A DNA stretch of 64,000 nucleotides from Isoetes taiwanensis (GCA_021234155.1 JAJEKV010000030.1:15180003-15244002); one strand, 5' to 3'. Positions 11,111 through 23,570 are shown, numbered from the stretch's first letter. Notes: generated from the letters alone by a model not told the origin. Numbers and translations are program-made.

Positions 11111-13692
11111 GAAAATCCCCTTAATTGGAAGGGTTGGAGGCCTATTTCAGGGTGGGCAACGTTGTAAAGTTGATCATTGCATAAAGGAAACCTTCATCAC
11201 AGACCACCTGTCCACAATCCTAGGAATTTTCACGTCACATTTTCTTCCCGACTAGGCGCTCACATCTAAAGGCCAAAAACAGCTTACAGCATTTAGCATT
11301 TGAGACCAGGTTTTAGAGCGACAACGTGAAACATCGACAATGATGGTGTTTATGTGGAATCTCATTGTATTATTTACTGATTTACTATCTGGTTACATTG
11401 TCTATCGATTCAGCATACATCTCATTGCTGTCTCCTCAAATCTGGGAGTATGGCGGATGTTCATCTTTCTTGCAGTTCAGAACGGTCGTGGATTTCTTGA
11501 ACACAGGATCCATTGGAGGATATACTACTTATTCCTCGATCTTATTCCTCGATCTTGCACAATTTGGGTTAAATAGGTTACATCTAAGAGTGCGAATTGT
11601 TAATCCACGGGAACAGTATTTAGTTTTTGCTGGAGTTGTTGGAATAAGGTTTCAGGCCTTTAGAAGAAGAATAGCTCGCTTAGATCCATAAATCTTGATG
11701 TAAGTAATTTGATTTTGATAATCTTTTCAATCTTTAATACAAGCATTTTAATCTTTGATCCTAAATGTTTCAGTATGCTAGTATCCAACTTCTATCTTTA
11801 AATGCTCGTATCCTTGGCGGAACTGGCCAAAATTCTTCTGATATAAGTATCATGTTTTTACAGGTTGGATGGGGCCGGAACAAATGGAATTCTCAAAATC
11901 ATTTGCCGGAAGAAATGGAATTCTCAAAATTTTTGCCCATGCGGTTAGAGTTAACTTATTTAGTCGGATTTGGATTTGGATCTTCTCTTCCTTTTGTCTT
12001 CCGGATCTTAGGTACAGTTTTGGCCCATGTTCACCAAGCGCCATTTGTTGGATCTTTTCCTTGGGCTCAAAAGTTATGTTACATGAAAAATTGATCTGTT
12101 CCTTCATCTCAGAATGGAAGAATTTGTTGAGTTTGCTGGCGCCCTTATGCTCAGAGATTGTTTTCTAAGATATGGCTGCATAACTTATTGCTTCTGGACT
12201 GGAGGAAGCATCATATTATTATTGTTGCTTATTTCTCTTCAGGTTAGCAGGACCCATTTTGTTTTATTGATACATGCCCACTGTTGGGCTTCATTTTTCT
12301 CCGTGCTTTTTAGACACGGTCTTAGTTCAGGAATATATGGCATCATGTATGTTGGATCGGGCACCTCCAAGCTTCACGTCGCATTCAATTCTCTTTTCTC
12401 AAATGGTAGTGATCAATGCCTCTCTACTGCACCAGCAGCATTTTATCCCTTCGATCTAACAGCAGAGAAGATCATGTCAGATGACCATTTCAGTGTCAAA
12501 TGAGGCCTAGGCCGTTCTAGATTACAGATAAGCACTCTTCTTGCCCTCTTTGTCATTATAATAACAATGTTTCCATATCTTTGCTATTATGGCATCATGC
12601 ATCGGACTGGATAACTTCTGTAAGATTCAGGAGTGTTTGTAGAACATGTGTCTGTCTTCACTTCAGCCAATGTCAAGGCTTGAATGTCTCCACTTTAGCC
12701 AATGTCAAGCTTTGAACTTGAGTTTACTTTATAATACAAGTGTCCTTCTGAATCAGATTGATAGTTGCTACTCAGACTTAGTCTCTGGGTCACTGGTCAC
12801 TGCACTCTGAGGAAACTTTGTTGGAACCTGAGAAATAGTAGCAGTGTAGTGCAATATCGAGATTAGAGAATTTATCATTGTTTGCAAAGTCCGTCCTCAT
12901 GATGGATGACAATTGTAATCTACATTTTCAGTAACTTTGCTACTAATTTGAACATTTGGTGATATTGAACGTTAATTGATATAAATACATGGGATATGAT
13001 TATTAATTTATGCAGGAATGGGAATTAGATTAAAGTGTTATATGAAAAGGGTTAGCAATTCAAATCTTTGGAGAAAAAACGAGACCTCTGTCCTATTCCA
13101 TAACACAAAGCAAAAATGCGGGATTTCTTCGGCATATTAAGAATATCTTTCAAACTGTTCGAACTTACACAAATGCATCATATGCTGGCAACATCTTTCA
13201 AACTGTTCGAACTTACAAAAATGCATCACTATGCAGGCAATGATGTTGGATAGTAATAATGGGTCCAACCCCATGGTTTGGAACCATTTGCCGCGATAAA
13301 CTTCTTGTAGCAATAGAAATTTTGGAAGTCGTATGATTATACCAAGTGATAATTTAGTTGTAAAAGATCCTTTTTAGGCTTTTTTGGATTCAAGATGCTT
13401 TGATATAGAGTATTGCTTTATATTGCCTACATTATTATTAACTAGAAGAAATTATTCAAATGCCAGGACAAAATACCTTAATATAATATCTCAAATTATA
13501 GACACCATAACAATATCAAAGAATTCATCAAATGTCTAACATAATAACAGGGTGAAAATCTACTTAACTGGCAAGATCGTTCGGGTTTCGAAGTGGCTAC
13601 AGTAGCCGCCGTTAGCGGCAGTCCTGATTCGTGAAGTCTCAGAAGGAGAGCATGCTGGAAGGGCCTTCCAGGCCAGACTTATAGCTGGTAAC
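11111..13692. other. Intergenic region with unrecognised open frames
   Basis: Overlapping plus-strand frames at 11340-11691, 11765-12168 and 12114-12503 carry hydrophobic stretches but no family signature, and they switch frame often. They may be remnants of an old coding segment, but I cannot name it. A 15-base direct duplication (attcctcgatctt) lies near 11530-11555, and a longer duplicated phrase (caaactgttcgaacttac) occurs at about 13150 and 13198. Confidence 0.35.
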
Positions 13693-14544
13693 CCACATGA
13701 TTTGTTTTTCGGAGTCATGATGATTCCTTTCAACTGTGCCTTGAGCTCTCAGAATCGCTGGCAGGCTTGCTCTATGAACCGTGTCCATTGCAGCTCAGGG
13801 ATTTTTTAGGGTCTTTGCACCAGTCTGAGGCATTACCCAGCTCTTGAAGTTCGTGAGGTCTAATGTCAGACTGTTAGCACATGAAGTCGGCTTTTAGCCC
13901 AGAGTATGGCCATCTTTCTTAGTTTTAAACCTTAAGGTTGATCTTCTATTGGACTTTGGCCCGCACTCACTGCGATTTCTACGATGCACTCACTGTAGTT
14001 GTGTAAGGTCAGGTTTCAATGCTAACTAAGACTGATTTGGTTATTCTTTATTTGAGGCTTAGAGTTCTAGTTTGTGTCCTTGCCACGGTCTAAGAAGTGG
14101 GGAACAGAGTTCTTGTTTGAGAGCGGTTCTTCATTCTTTTAAAATGGAAGCTTGATCTCCCTTCAAAGCTCAGGGGTTTTGTAGTTGGATCGGTTGGGGC
14201 AAGAACAGGAGGAATTGGGCGGGCCTTTCATCTCAGGTTTGCTATTGCACTAGTTACAACTTGGGTATTACATTCTTTCCTGCTAACAGATTGGCATAGT
14301 GAAAGGAATGCATGAGTTTTATATAGCCGGCATCTTAGGTACTATTTTTATTGTGCTTGCCCGATGGTTGTGTAAGCTTGGAATATGTAGCATTCTAGTT
14401 CTTGAGTAGTTTTTTATGTATGAAATCCTCCGGAGGTAACTTAAAGGTGTACAAAGAGGACTTTCCAAGACTGGTATGCCTTAGCCTGAAACGTTCCTAT
14501 GTTGCTGGGCAGATTTATTGTAACAGAGGTTATTGGATCCTTGT

Positions 14545-14742
14545 TGAAGACAAGATAAAGATTTCTTGTGCTTGAGCCCAGTTGGGCAGTTAAAGAGAGC
14601 TCCTATCAGTTGTCCAGTTGTCCAGCTTCACGCTGATTGTTATCTTTGAATAATTGATTCTTATTTTCTTTTGTTCACTCTTCATCCTAGTGTTGATTAT
14701 AATCTGAGGTTTCACATCATTGCAATTACTTTAATCGTATTA
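14545..14742 (+). repeat. 5' LTR portion shared with the right end
   Basis: From about ACAAGATAAAGATTTCTTG to the base before the PBS this stretch matches 16855-17044 closely, with a 9-base duplication (agttgtcc) extra in the left copy. The full 5' LTR may extend leftwards to 13698. Confidence 0.75.
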
Positions 14743-14744
14743 AG

Positions 14745-14756
14745 TGGTATCAGAGC
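14745..14756 (+). promoter_or_regulatory. Primer binding site, initiator tRNA-Met type
   Basis: TGGTATCAGAGC is the standard plant retrotransposon PBS complementary to the 3' end of initiator tRNA-Met. It lies two bases after the left LTR end and is identical to the PBS at 48708. Confidence 0.85.
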
Positions 14757-14782
14757 CTAGATTTCATCTTATATTCTGTGCA

Positions 14783-15541
14783 ATGGCCAACCGCTTTAAT
14801 ATTCCTGATCATCAGTACCAGCAGGCGTTAAGAACTGCGGATTTTATAGCCAAGCAAATTGCTAATCAAATTGCTCTACCATCGCCTACATCTGAGCAAG
14901 ATTATCAAACAAAATTGGAGCAAATAGCTTTATTTTACGGATTCTTACCTATGAGTTCCCAACCTCCACTTCCAAATCAGCCTCCACCCATTAACCAGCC
15001 GCCGCCTATAAATTCCCCGCCAAATTCTCCTAATACAGCTAATGCTTCAGCCAGAATTAAATGGTTGCAGAAAGTGGAGGGCATGCCAACTTTCAAAGGG
15101 GAAAAGAGGAGCCCCCCTACAGTTATGGGATTCTTAGCTACATGGAAAAGTTTTTTTGAAAGAGTTGGAGCTACTGAGTTGCAAAAACTTCAGGCAATGG
15201 ATAAATATCTTATCGATGTAGCTCGAATTTGGTGGCAAGGAAGGAAGAGAATGGCCCCGGTGATTAAAACATGGCAGGAATTCAAAAGAGCCTTCGAAAG
15301 CCATAACTTACCTGCAAGTTACTATGTAGATCTGCAAAGAGAATGGGATATATTCACACAAGGGGAACGAGAATCTGTTTACCAGTACACAAGAAAATTC
15401 AACCACCTGTCGGTTCAAATGGAAGGTCATAGCGATAAGGAGTTAACAAGGAAATTTATGTCGTGGTTAAGGGACGAGCTGTATGCAGAATTTCTTGTAC
15501 AAAGCGGTACGAAAAGCCGAAGCCGCAGAAAGAAAGTTTAA
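14783..15541 (+). CDS. gag: Retrotransposon Gag polyprotein (Retrotrans_gag family), truncated by frameshift
   Basis: Gag forms the virus-like particle of LTR retroelements. The likely start is MANRFNIPDHQ at 14783; an earlier in-frame ATG at 14744 overlaps the PBS. The N-terminal third is followed by a Pro/Asn-rich linker, then the conserved capsid block with WLQKVEGMPTFKGE, FLATWKSFFERVG, YLIDVARIWWQGRKR and TWQEFKRAFESHNLP, typical of plant Ty3/gypsy Gag. The frame ends at 15541 after FVQSGTKSRSRRKKV-like residues, where a frameshift breaks the usual Ala/Arg-rich tail. Its continuation is read in another frame at about 15590-15835. Confidence 0.85.
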   Translation: MANRFNIPDHQYQQALRTADFIAKQIANQIALPSPTSEQDYQTKLEQIALFYGFLPMSSQPPLPNQPPPINQPPPINSPPNSPNTANASARIKWLQKVEGMPTFKGEKRSPPTVMGFLATWKSFFERVGATELQKLQAMDKYLIDVARIWWQGRKRMAPVIKTWQEFKRAFESHNLPASYYVDLQREWDIFTQGERESVYQYTRKFNHLSVQMEGHSDKELTRKFMSWLRDELYAEFLVQSGTKSRSRRKKV

Positions 15542-15589
15542 TCCCAAGTGATCAAAGTATGATATATGAGAAGGTTACCCCCGAGAAGA

Positions 15590-15837
15590 TAATGGCAAGC
15601 GGGACACTGATAAGGCGAATAATAACGGGGCAAAAAGAGTTAGGTTCAATGACGATCGTAGAGACTCGAATAATAGGAACATGAGTACATATGCGTTGGA
15701 TCTCAAAAGCTTTTTGCCAAAAAAGCAGACTCCTGCAGACAAACATCAAATTGAAATTGAAGCTCCCAAGAGTAAGGAAGACAAGAGAAAAGTGTTAATG
15801 CATACTATTGCAAAACATCCGCCAGCTTTCATGTGAA
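15590..15837 (+). pseudogene. gag: Frameshifted C-terminal continuation of gag
   Basis: Reading from GATAATGGCAAG, the frame gives a hydrophilic Asn/Lys/Arg-rich segment followed by STYALDLKSFLPKKQ and a stop after KHPPAFM. The composition fits the nucleocapsid tail of Gag. No CCHC zinc knuckle is visible. Confidence 0.5.
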
Positions 15838-16854
15838 ACTTGACAAAGCTGCAGCAAGGGGGTCTGAGAGAAGTCGATTAACTATCCGTCATTTATCTTC
15901 ATTTGGTTGAGTTTGAGTAGGCTATGTATAACTGCGTGAACATGTGTGATTTTTTTTTTATTTCAATAGAATAAAAATTTTTATTGCCTCATAACGAAAG
16001 GAAACTATCTTTCTTGCTCAAGTTAATTGGGAATTTTTAACTTGGAGGCGTAGAAAGGGATTTACTTTCTGTTCTTGTAGGGGAAACCTACCTGGAACAT
16101 CAGAAAGGGCTGGGAATGCCATGACTATTCAAGCGAGGGATGCCTCCTTGATGGATCAACATGGAGTTTTCTGTTCAAGTACAAACCATGCCTTGAAGGA
16201 TCAGAAAAAGAACATTCCCAGGGAAATGAGATTGGTCTTAAGAAGGGAAGGACCAGCACACCTCTCTCATGACACTCAAAAGGGTTTGATGAAATTTCGT
16301 TCAGGTTTACATATAGCGATCGAGGTCGATTGACTGAAAGAAGAAAAGGACCTGATACGGAGCGGCTCGGGGGAGTGGTTCAAGCCAACACGGATCCAGT
16401 GGCACGGGACAAGGACATATGGAACACATAAGAGGGAACAAAATAATGTTTGCTTAAAGAATATATGTGGCTGATAACGGGAATCGAGCTCACAGCCAAG
16501 AAGCGACGCCAAGTCTCCCGGAACTGATCCAGAATTGCAAAGAATACCTCGGCCCACAGATAAAGGTTGATTCTGAGATTATTCATGGCCGATTTGCTCC
16601 TATTTACCAGTTCCCCTTTATACAGATAAGAAAGGGATCGTCTAAGCTATTTCTGGCCGATTTATACCTGCCTGATTCTCCTTGCCTTTTTCTAGCAAAC
16701 TATTTCCTGAAGTTAAAAGGTCGATCCTAGAACAGCCCTTTCTATCTGTGTAAATAAGAGAAGAAATATGAATCCACTCAATCGAGCCATCCTTGTTAAA
16801 CCTATTGTTTTTGTCAATAACAATTGACCCAGCTCTGTTCAGAATCGTGGCCCC
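15838..16854 (+). other. Internal non-coding or decayed part of the gag-only element
   Basis: No RT, RNase H or integrase motif appears in any frame. Short frames at 16121-16333 and 16467-16730 are unrecognised. There is no purine tract directly before the right LTR segment, consistent with a deletion that removed the PPT. Confidence 0.45.
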
Positions 16855-17044
16855 TGCACAAGATAAAGATTTCTTGAGCTTGAGCCCGGTTGGACGGTTA
16901 AAAGAGAGCTCCTATCAGTTGTCTAGGCTTCACGCCTGTTGTTATCTTTGAATAATTGATTCTTATTTTCTTTTGTTCACTCTTCATCCTAGTGTTGATT
17001 GTAATCTGAGGTTTCACATCATTGCAATTACTTCAATCATATCA
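16855..17044 (+). repeat. Right LTR (3' part only)
   Basis: Matches 14545-14742 at most positions and ends ATATCA, a standard ...CA terminus. The flanking CCACA may be the target duplication paired with 13693-13697. Confidence 0.75.
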
Positions 17045-17049
17045 CCACA

Positions 17050-18098
17050 TGTTCTTACAGCTAATTGCTAGCTGAAGGACTTTAGCACTATGGGGGTTTG
17101 AGGCCATCTCTAGATATTGAGCAGAATGGAGATGGAACCCAGGCAAATTGTAGTGGCTTGTGGACCACCCCTTAAGAGGCAGGCATGACTGATTACATCT
17201 AAAGAAGATGGTGAGAGTAGGGCTCTTAGTACAAGGATTTGGAAATGGGCTCTTATTCTCCTAGTAGTACAGAGATATATGCAGCTTTTATGTCGAGTTA
17301 ACGCGAGGGATGAAGCTTCCTTTACTCTACCCTAGTTTGCTTGCATTTTTGAGGAGGAGCTTGAAGGGGTATCATCTTTGTGGCAGCATCAAATCACTTC
17401 TTGAGGCAGCTTGTATCTTCCCTTATCTTCACACTTGGGGTTAAATTTGTGCTTACATGGTTAGGCTATATGGCTATTATGGAGGCTGAATAAATGCACT
17501 TATTTACATCCTATTAATAATAATAAAAATATCTTGTCGTCAAAAAATAATAATAACAGGGGGGTTACTTTTGTATTTTAGATGCTTGTTTACATGATTT
17601 TTCTATGATCTCATTGTTGTATTTGTGAAGGTGTACTCAACTGTATTTCTAGAGTTCACTCTTTCTGAGCCATTGATTTTGAATAAGAATGCAATCTTGC
17701 GGTCATGGTCTCTCAATTCTTTTGCTTTATGAGATGCATCCGGAGCTGCTTGGTAGCAAAGTCAAAACTTTGTGCCTGGCTTCTATTTCTTAGATTTCAC
17801 ATAACGGGGGAAGGGCAAAGAAAATGGTAATGTATGTGGTTTCACCTTTTGTTTAGAAAAAGGGTTTTCCAGACAAACATACCAATGATGAGAGAAGCAA
17901 ACATGTCGACGATGCTGGAGAGGCACATGCTAGTAGCTTCTTGCTCACCATCTGTTGTTTTGAGTGGTGACATTTCTCTCTCTATCTCTCTCAATATATT
18001 CCCTTGATTGCAGATCATCGGTAGCAGCTGCATTTTTATTCTTGAATCTATAGATCCAATCCGTTCCATGTTCTAGTGAGTTTTGTTTGGATGAAGAT
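17050..18098. other. Intergenic region, nothing recognised
   Basis: Only short frames occur. There is no element terminus and no protein similarity that I can support. Confidence 0.45.
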
Positions 18099-18930
18099 GT
18101 TATTGCTAAGGTTTTTGTTCTTCTTGGATTACATCTTCATGGCCTTGTGTAAAGGTAATGGTATGTACCAGAAGACAACTTCTTTAAGATTAGGTGAAGG
18201 TAAGTCTCTAGGCACTGTGACCTAAATGGCAAAGATATTGATCCTTTTTTCTATTTGCAGGTATGTGTTCCTCTATTTTCCATGTAAAAGCTCCATCAAA
18301 TAGCCCATTCTTTAACAACTAGGCAGATTCCATAATTGTTCCTATTCAAGCAAGGTATTCATCGGCATCTATGCCATCTCCTCTTCTGTTGTGGCTTGAA
18401 CCCTCTCGGTCCTTTTGAGTTGTGTATAAACATTTTGTAGGCCTGTTAATAGAATCCCTTTCGCTAACAGAATTTTCTCCACTTCCTTGCATTCTAACCA
18501 TGCCACAAGTCTTTCATAACTACTCTCTAAGCACGTCATGACTACTTGTCTTTATAAACAGATTACATGACGCATTAGGGGGGCCACTGTGAAAGAGAGG
18601 ATATCAACAACCTTGCAAAAAAACCTCAAATTGAATCGGTGGACATAAACATCAATGTGTACCATAGGAAGAGATGTTTGTATGAGCAGTATTATATGGA
18701 AAGAGATGATTGCATATGGAAACTAAAACAACACAGTACAGATTATGGGCATTTGCAACACCTCAAGCTTTGTGGAATACATGTAACCAACAGTTATAGT
18801 TAGGCAAGTTGGAACAATGAGATCAATATGCTGAGAACAAACCTTATGGAGCTTTGCTTTCAATGCATTCCAATGTAATTCGAGACATATTTTTATCATG
18901 TATATTGACATTATGGCTTCAAATCCCATT
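18099..18930 (+). repeat. Dispersed ~0.8-kb repeat, copy 1
   Basis: Nearly identical to 30493-31296 over its whole length, with point differences and a few indels. It has extra short segments (around 18699 and 18848) that copy 2 lacks. Neither copy codes for a recognisable protein and the ends show no clear TIR or target duplication. Confidence 0.85.
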
Positions 18931-21189
18931 CATTTGTTTGACAAAGATAAGAGTGCACGTTTACTTTTCGATGATGGAATTGCTAAAGTTGCATTTGTTT
19001 CTAGTTGCTTTTCACATGAAAGATGTTTTTTCTTGTCTATATTTTAGCTGATAGTCACACACTTGTTTTATTATGATATGATGTAATGTAGGACAATATC
19101 ACCAGATGCAATTCTTTAGAATGTGATAAACTATTAGGGTGGATACAGTTCTTGTATGTTTCCTATGCTTAGTAATAAGCTTATCTTTGCATTATGGTTA
19201 TGTCGAATTCAAAGCACATATTGGTTTACCACATCTTTCCAAAGGCCCCTATACAAGTGTACATAACATCCTTACACAATTCCCAAGGCCCCAAAGGGGC
19301 TAAAAAATTGTAAGTTAACACACACCATTACATTCAACACTTTTAAATAAAAATCCCCCTGAAACCCCTTTGGTTTGGGTGTATAATCACACCGGGGAGG
19401 TGATCTAGGGCAGCGAGAGCCCCTTTTGTACTACCTAAAACCATATAACGCATGCACAAAGTCAACACCATTTAGTACATTGCCTCAAACCTTATAGTAT
19501 TTTGCAAACCTCGTTAGGCAGTTCCAGTCTACCAAAACATGTATAAACATACCCCACAAATGAGGATTGCTATCTACGGTCTAGATTGAGGAATAAAGGG
19601 GAAATATTGCCATCCAACAGCTCTCAATGCCCGAAGTCACCCTCCGTGTGAATATGCACCCAAACGTTAGGGGTTTTTAGGGGGATTTAAGGCCTAGATA
19701 TAAAGCAAGAATGATTCAAGCAAGATGGCCATGAAGCTAATGGCCATAGTTGCCTTTTTTGGTAAGTTAACCCAAGACACTTGTAGGTGGCAAGGAGATG
19801 GGTTAAGAAACAAAGACAATCCTTACCATGTAATATTGCAATTACGTATCTTCATTGACGTTGTTTTAAGTGAAGACCTAAAGCTAATTATTGAGACTTT
19901 GGTTTATCTAGGCACAGTAGTCTAAGTGACTAAAGGATAATGACACATATTATTGGAGGAAACTTTGCACAAAGTTCAATTACCATTAATGGATGGCTTT
20001 GCAACTTTTGATGGGCACATGCTTCTCAAGGAATCCAATCCTATGGTTTCTCGTCCTCTCGTTTCGTTCAAGCAGGATCTAAAGTTTTTGCTTTATTAGG
20101 TAGAATGCCTTCTATTTTAGGCTACCAACTGACTTTCAAAATAGAAATGGGCTACTCTAGGGTTGCATCTCCCCTGCTTCAATCAGGAGGGTTGCTCCCT
20201 CCAGAAGACATCATGCTTGTGCAGGCAGCTAGAGAGACAGTGTTGTCCTTACTCATACTCAACCTAACCTCACTGAGGTGATGCATCACCTAGGAGGGGT
20301 CGAAACCATACCTTGCCCTCTCATGGTGCTCTAGGCAAAAACGTCTAGACGTTGAGGTTTGACATTACGCGAGTGGTCCCCATGGCTCCCCAAACCATAT
20401 CAATTCCTCCCCTTCTTGAAATGCTCGCCCTCGATCATATGAGACTTATATCATTTGCCAATGAGGATCCAAGCTTTGGATCTTTTGCAATTAGTAAGGT
20501 CTTACATCGTATGCCTTAGCCAACTAACCAATTGGGCTGCCATTGAGACTTGAACTCGAAACTCGCCTTGTTACCATTTAATACAACACCTTAACTATCA
20601 TTTCCCAACCAACTAGGCAAAAACGTCTAGATGTTGATCTATATGTGATAATTAGATGCCTTCTCGGATCTCCAAGATTTACGCGAGTGGTCCTCATGGC
20701 CCCAAAAGGCATATCAATTATTTGATACAATACCTTAACTATCGTGCCTCAACCATCTAGGCAAAAGCATCTAGATGTTGAGGTTTGATACTCTATATGT
20801 GATAATTAGGTACTGCCTCTTCAAAGTTTACTTCAGTGGTCCCCATGGGCCCCTAAACCATATCAATTTGTCCCCCACTTGCAATGCTCGCCCTCGAGCA
20901 TATGGGGTATGAGGATTTGAACCTTGGATCTTTTGCAATTAGATTTCTAGTGCCTACATACTAGATTTCTAGTGCTTATACATACATTCATCCCCCTTGG
21001 CCTGAAGGATGGCTTCTTCATCATAGTGGCCATAGACTAGAGGTGCTTTCCTATCATGCATGGTCCTATATGATCTCTTATCTCTCATACTTGTCTACTT
21101 CCGCCTCATCGGAAAGTAGACTTTAATCTACCTTCCACTCACCTATCGATTGATGTCGACTATTTCAGTGATGAGTTGTCCCTTGTATT
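18931..21189. other. Repeat-rich intergenic region left of the minus-strand chromovirus remnant
   Basis: No gene is seen. A phrase near 20155-20215 (gggttgcatctccc, then agggttgctccctcc) resembles the LTR remnant near 42270-42330. It may be decayed LTR sequence belonging to the minus-strand element at 21.2-23.6 kb. Confidence 0.4.
20330..20960 (+). repeat. Three imperfect repeats of a ~120-200-bp unit
   Basis: The phrase AGGCAAAA(A/G)C(G/A)TCTAGA(C/T)GTTGA recurs at about 20335, 20614 and 20758. Each is followed at varying distance by GTGGTCC(C/T)CATGG and a CATATCAATT phrase. The first and third copies also share GCTCGCCCTCGA(T/G)CATATG. The units are diverged and interrupted, so the array is old. 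Confidence 0.65.
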
Positions 21190-23570
21190 GCTCCATGAAT
21201 TGTGGGTACTACTTTTTGAGATCTCATTGTAGTATCCACGTTGCGTCTCCCACATCTAAGTGCTTCTACTTGACTAGGTATTGGAGAAATTGTGACCACC
21301 TTGTTTTCTTGTAACGTCTGTCAAGAAGGACTTCCAAAAGAATCTCGAGTTGTTCATCTGTCATTTCCAGTAATGTTGGGGTGTCCAACACTTCCTCTAG
21401 ATTAGGAGTGTGCCTCTTTAGAAGACTTACGTGGAAAACTTTGTGGATTTTCAATTGTGCTGGTAAGTCCAGTTTGTAGGATTGGTATCTACTCTTTCAA
21501 CTATTTTAAATGGTCCAACACACCTTGGAGCAAGCTTCTTTCAATTGCCAATGCGGAGCTTCGCTTGTTTGATCTTTATCTTCAGCCAAATATTGTCCCC
21601 TGCTTGGGACTTTCTTACTGTTCTGTGCTTGTCCACTATGCTCTTCTGCCGATTTTTTGCTGCTAGGAGATATCCTCTGACTTCTTCGACCAACATATGC
21701 ATATGCATGTCGGCTAGCATCTGTTGAGAAACTTCTACCTTGGACACCGGGTTGTGCCACATATCTAGAATCAAGCATTGGTAGCCATAATTAATCATAA
21801 ATGACGACATTTGAGATGACTCCTGCTTGGTGCTGTTATATGCAAACTCCACCAAATAGATGTAGTCGTCCCACTTTGACTGCTTGTTCCAAACATAGTT
21901 TCTCAACATGTTTTTCAATATTTGTTTAGTCTGCTCTGTCTGCCCATCTGTTTGAGGATGATACGTTGTGCTCATGGACAACTTCGTCTGGATGGTGTTG
22001 AAGAACTCCTTCCAAAATGCTCCCATAAATATCGGGTCCCTATCGGAGATAATCTCCCTTGGCATTCCACGGAGTGCAGTGTCTAGTGCCGTGCCGGTGG
22101 TTTAATAGGGTACAAAATGTGCCATCTTCGACAACTTATCGACCACAACCATTAAGACATCTTTGCCCCTTATAGTTCTGGGGAGTCCTGTTATGAAGGC
22201 CATGCTTATTACCTCCTACTTGGCATTCGGCACTAGCAAAGGTTCTACTGCTCCTGGTATTCGAAGCTTTTCTACTTTTGTTTGTTGACATAACTAACAT
22301 CTTGGATATATCTTGTTATTTGCTTCTTTATACCGGGCCAATAATAGCTACTTCTTATCTTGAAGTAGGTTTTCATGAACCCTGCGTGGCTGGCTATTGG
22401 GCTATTGTGCGAATCACCTTTCTAACTCCAGATGACTCTCACACGCACAATTTATTCTTATGATACAAGAGGTTACCTTCTTTCTTGAAGTGTTTGAAGG
22501 TCTCCCTTAATTGTCTGTTCTTACCTCTTTTGAAAGGCTTGCCCATACTTCCCTAAAGTCCTTGTCCGTTGGCAATGTTTGTTCTATCTTCTTGCTAAAC
22601 TCACTGGTGAGTGTTATGGACTCTTGTTGTCAAAGGGTGCCTCCAGAGAGCATCGGCAACCACGTCAAGCTTCCTGATTCATATAGCTCCAGGAACTCCA
22701 TCCATCACCTCTGCCTTAAATTGAGATGTGATTGAGTGAAAATGTATTGGAAACTTCGGTGGTCAGTTTCAAGCTTGAACTTCCTTCCTAACAAATAGTG
22801 TCTCCAAATTTTTAGCGCTCTTACAACTGCTAGCAGTTCCTGATCATGGGTCGGGTAGCGCTTCTCAACGTTGTTCATTTTCCTAGAATCATACGCCACG
22901 ATCCTTTGCATTAGGACTACTCCTGTTGTGATTTTGCTAGCATCAGTTGCGACCAACTTATCTTTCTCTGTGACTGGCAGCATTAAGACGGGCAGTTGTC
23001 AATGCTTCCTTCAACTTCTCAAATCAGGATCCCGATCTTTTACCTTTTCTGCTTTGGTGAGGTCCTCAATGGGGCTGCTATCTTAGCAAAGTTTTTGACA
23101 AACTTCCTGTAGTATCCTGCTAAGCCCAAGAAGCTTTTCACCTCATGAATGTTCTTCGGTGGCAACCATTCAATTACCGCTTCAATCTTTGCGGGGTCAG
23201 TAGAGATCCTCTCTTCTGATATTATGTGTCCCAAATACTCTACCCTTGCAGTAGCGAAGTGACATTTGGACAACTTCGCATAGAGTTGATGCCTCCTCAG
23301 CTTCTCAAATACCCTTCTTAATTGTTGCACATGCTCCTCTAGGAACTTGCTATACACTAAGATGTCATCAAAGAAAATGATGACAAATATATCCAGAAAC
23401 TCAGAAGGTTACTCAGAAGGTTACTCAGAAGGTTACTGGGGCATGGGATAGTCCAAATGGCATTAATGTGAATTTATAGTACCCATATCTTGTTTTGAAA
23501 GCAATTTTGTGGATGTCTTCTTCCTTAATCCTGATCTGGTACCCCAAATATTACCATCATGAGACAAAAA
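21190..23570 (-). pseudogene. pol: Decayed Ty3/gypsy chromovirus pol, 5'-truncated (RT to chromodomain)
   Basis: Read on the minus strand, the order is RT, RNase H, integrase, chromodomain, the Ty3/gypsy gene order. RT begins truncated near 23570 and contains EEDIHK and a FFDDI catalytic box near 23361-23376. The tether/RNase H part holds LGLAGYYRKFVKNFAKI and, at 22705-22983, DASKITTGVVL and KRYPTHDQELLAVV. Integrase contains REIISDRDP and [11 protein letters not shown]. The C-terminal chromodomain reads QFLQYLVK then a TAG stop. Stops and frameshifts separate the pieces, so it cannot make an active polyprotein. Gag, protease and both LTRs are missing or unrecognisable. Confidence 0.9.
23400..23435 (-). 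repeat. 12-bp tandem triplication inside the RT remnant
   Basis: ctcagaaggtta occurs three times back to back. In the reading direction it follows the APVTF part of RT and introduces a stop in each unit. It replaces the segment that should lead into the FFDD box, so it is a local slippage event in dead sequence. Confidence 0.8.

Larger units (their letters stand above)
13698..17044 (+). mobile_element. Gag-only LTR retroelement, internally deleted
   Basis: A primer binding site for initiator tRNA-Met (TGGTATCAGAGC) at 14745 follows a sequence ending ...TATTA. A gag frame follows at 14783. About 190 bases just before the PBS recur at 16855-17044 as the right LTR end (...ATATCA). CCACA follows the right end at 17045-17049, and CCACATG occurs at 13693-13699, which suggests a 5-bp target duplication and a 5' LTR of about 1045 bases starting at 13698. 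If so, pol, the PPT and most of the 3' LTR were deleted. Alternatively the LTRs are only ~190 bases and this is a small TR-GAG-type non-autonomous element. No protease, RT or integrase is visible. Confidence 0.65.

Noticed and set aside
11340-12503. Membrane-protein gene suggested by hydrophobic overlapping frames
   Set aside because: Frames overlap and shift repeatedly, no conserved domain, and no consistent splice model could be built.
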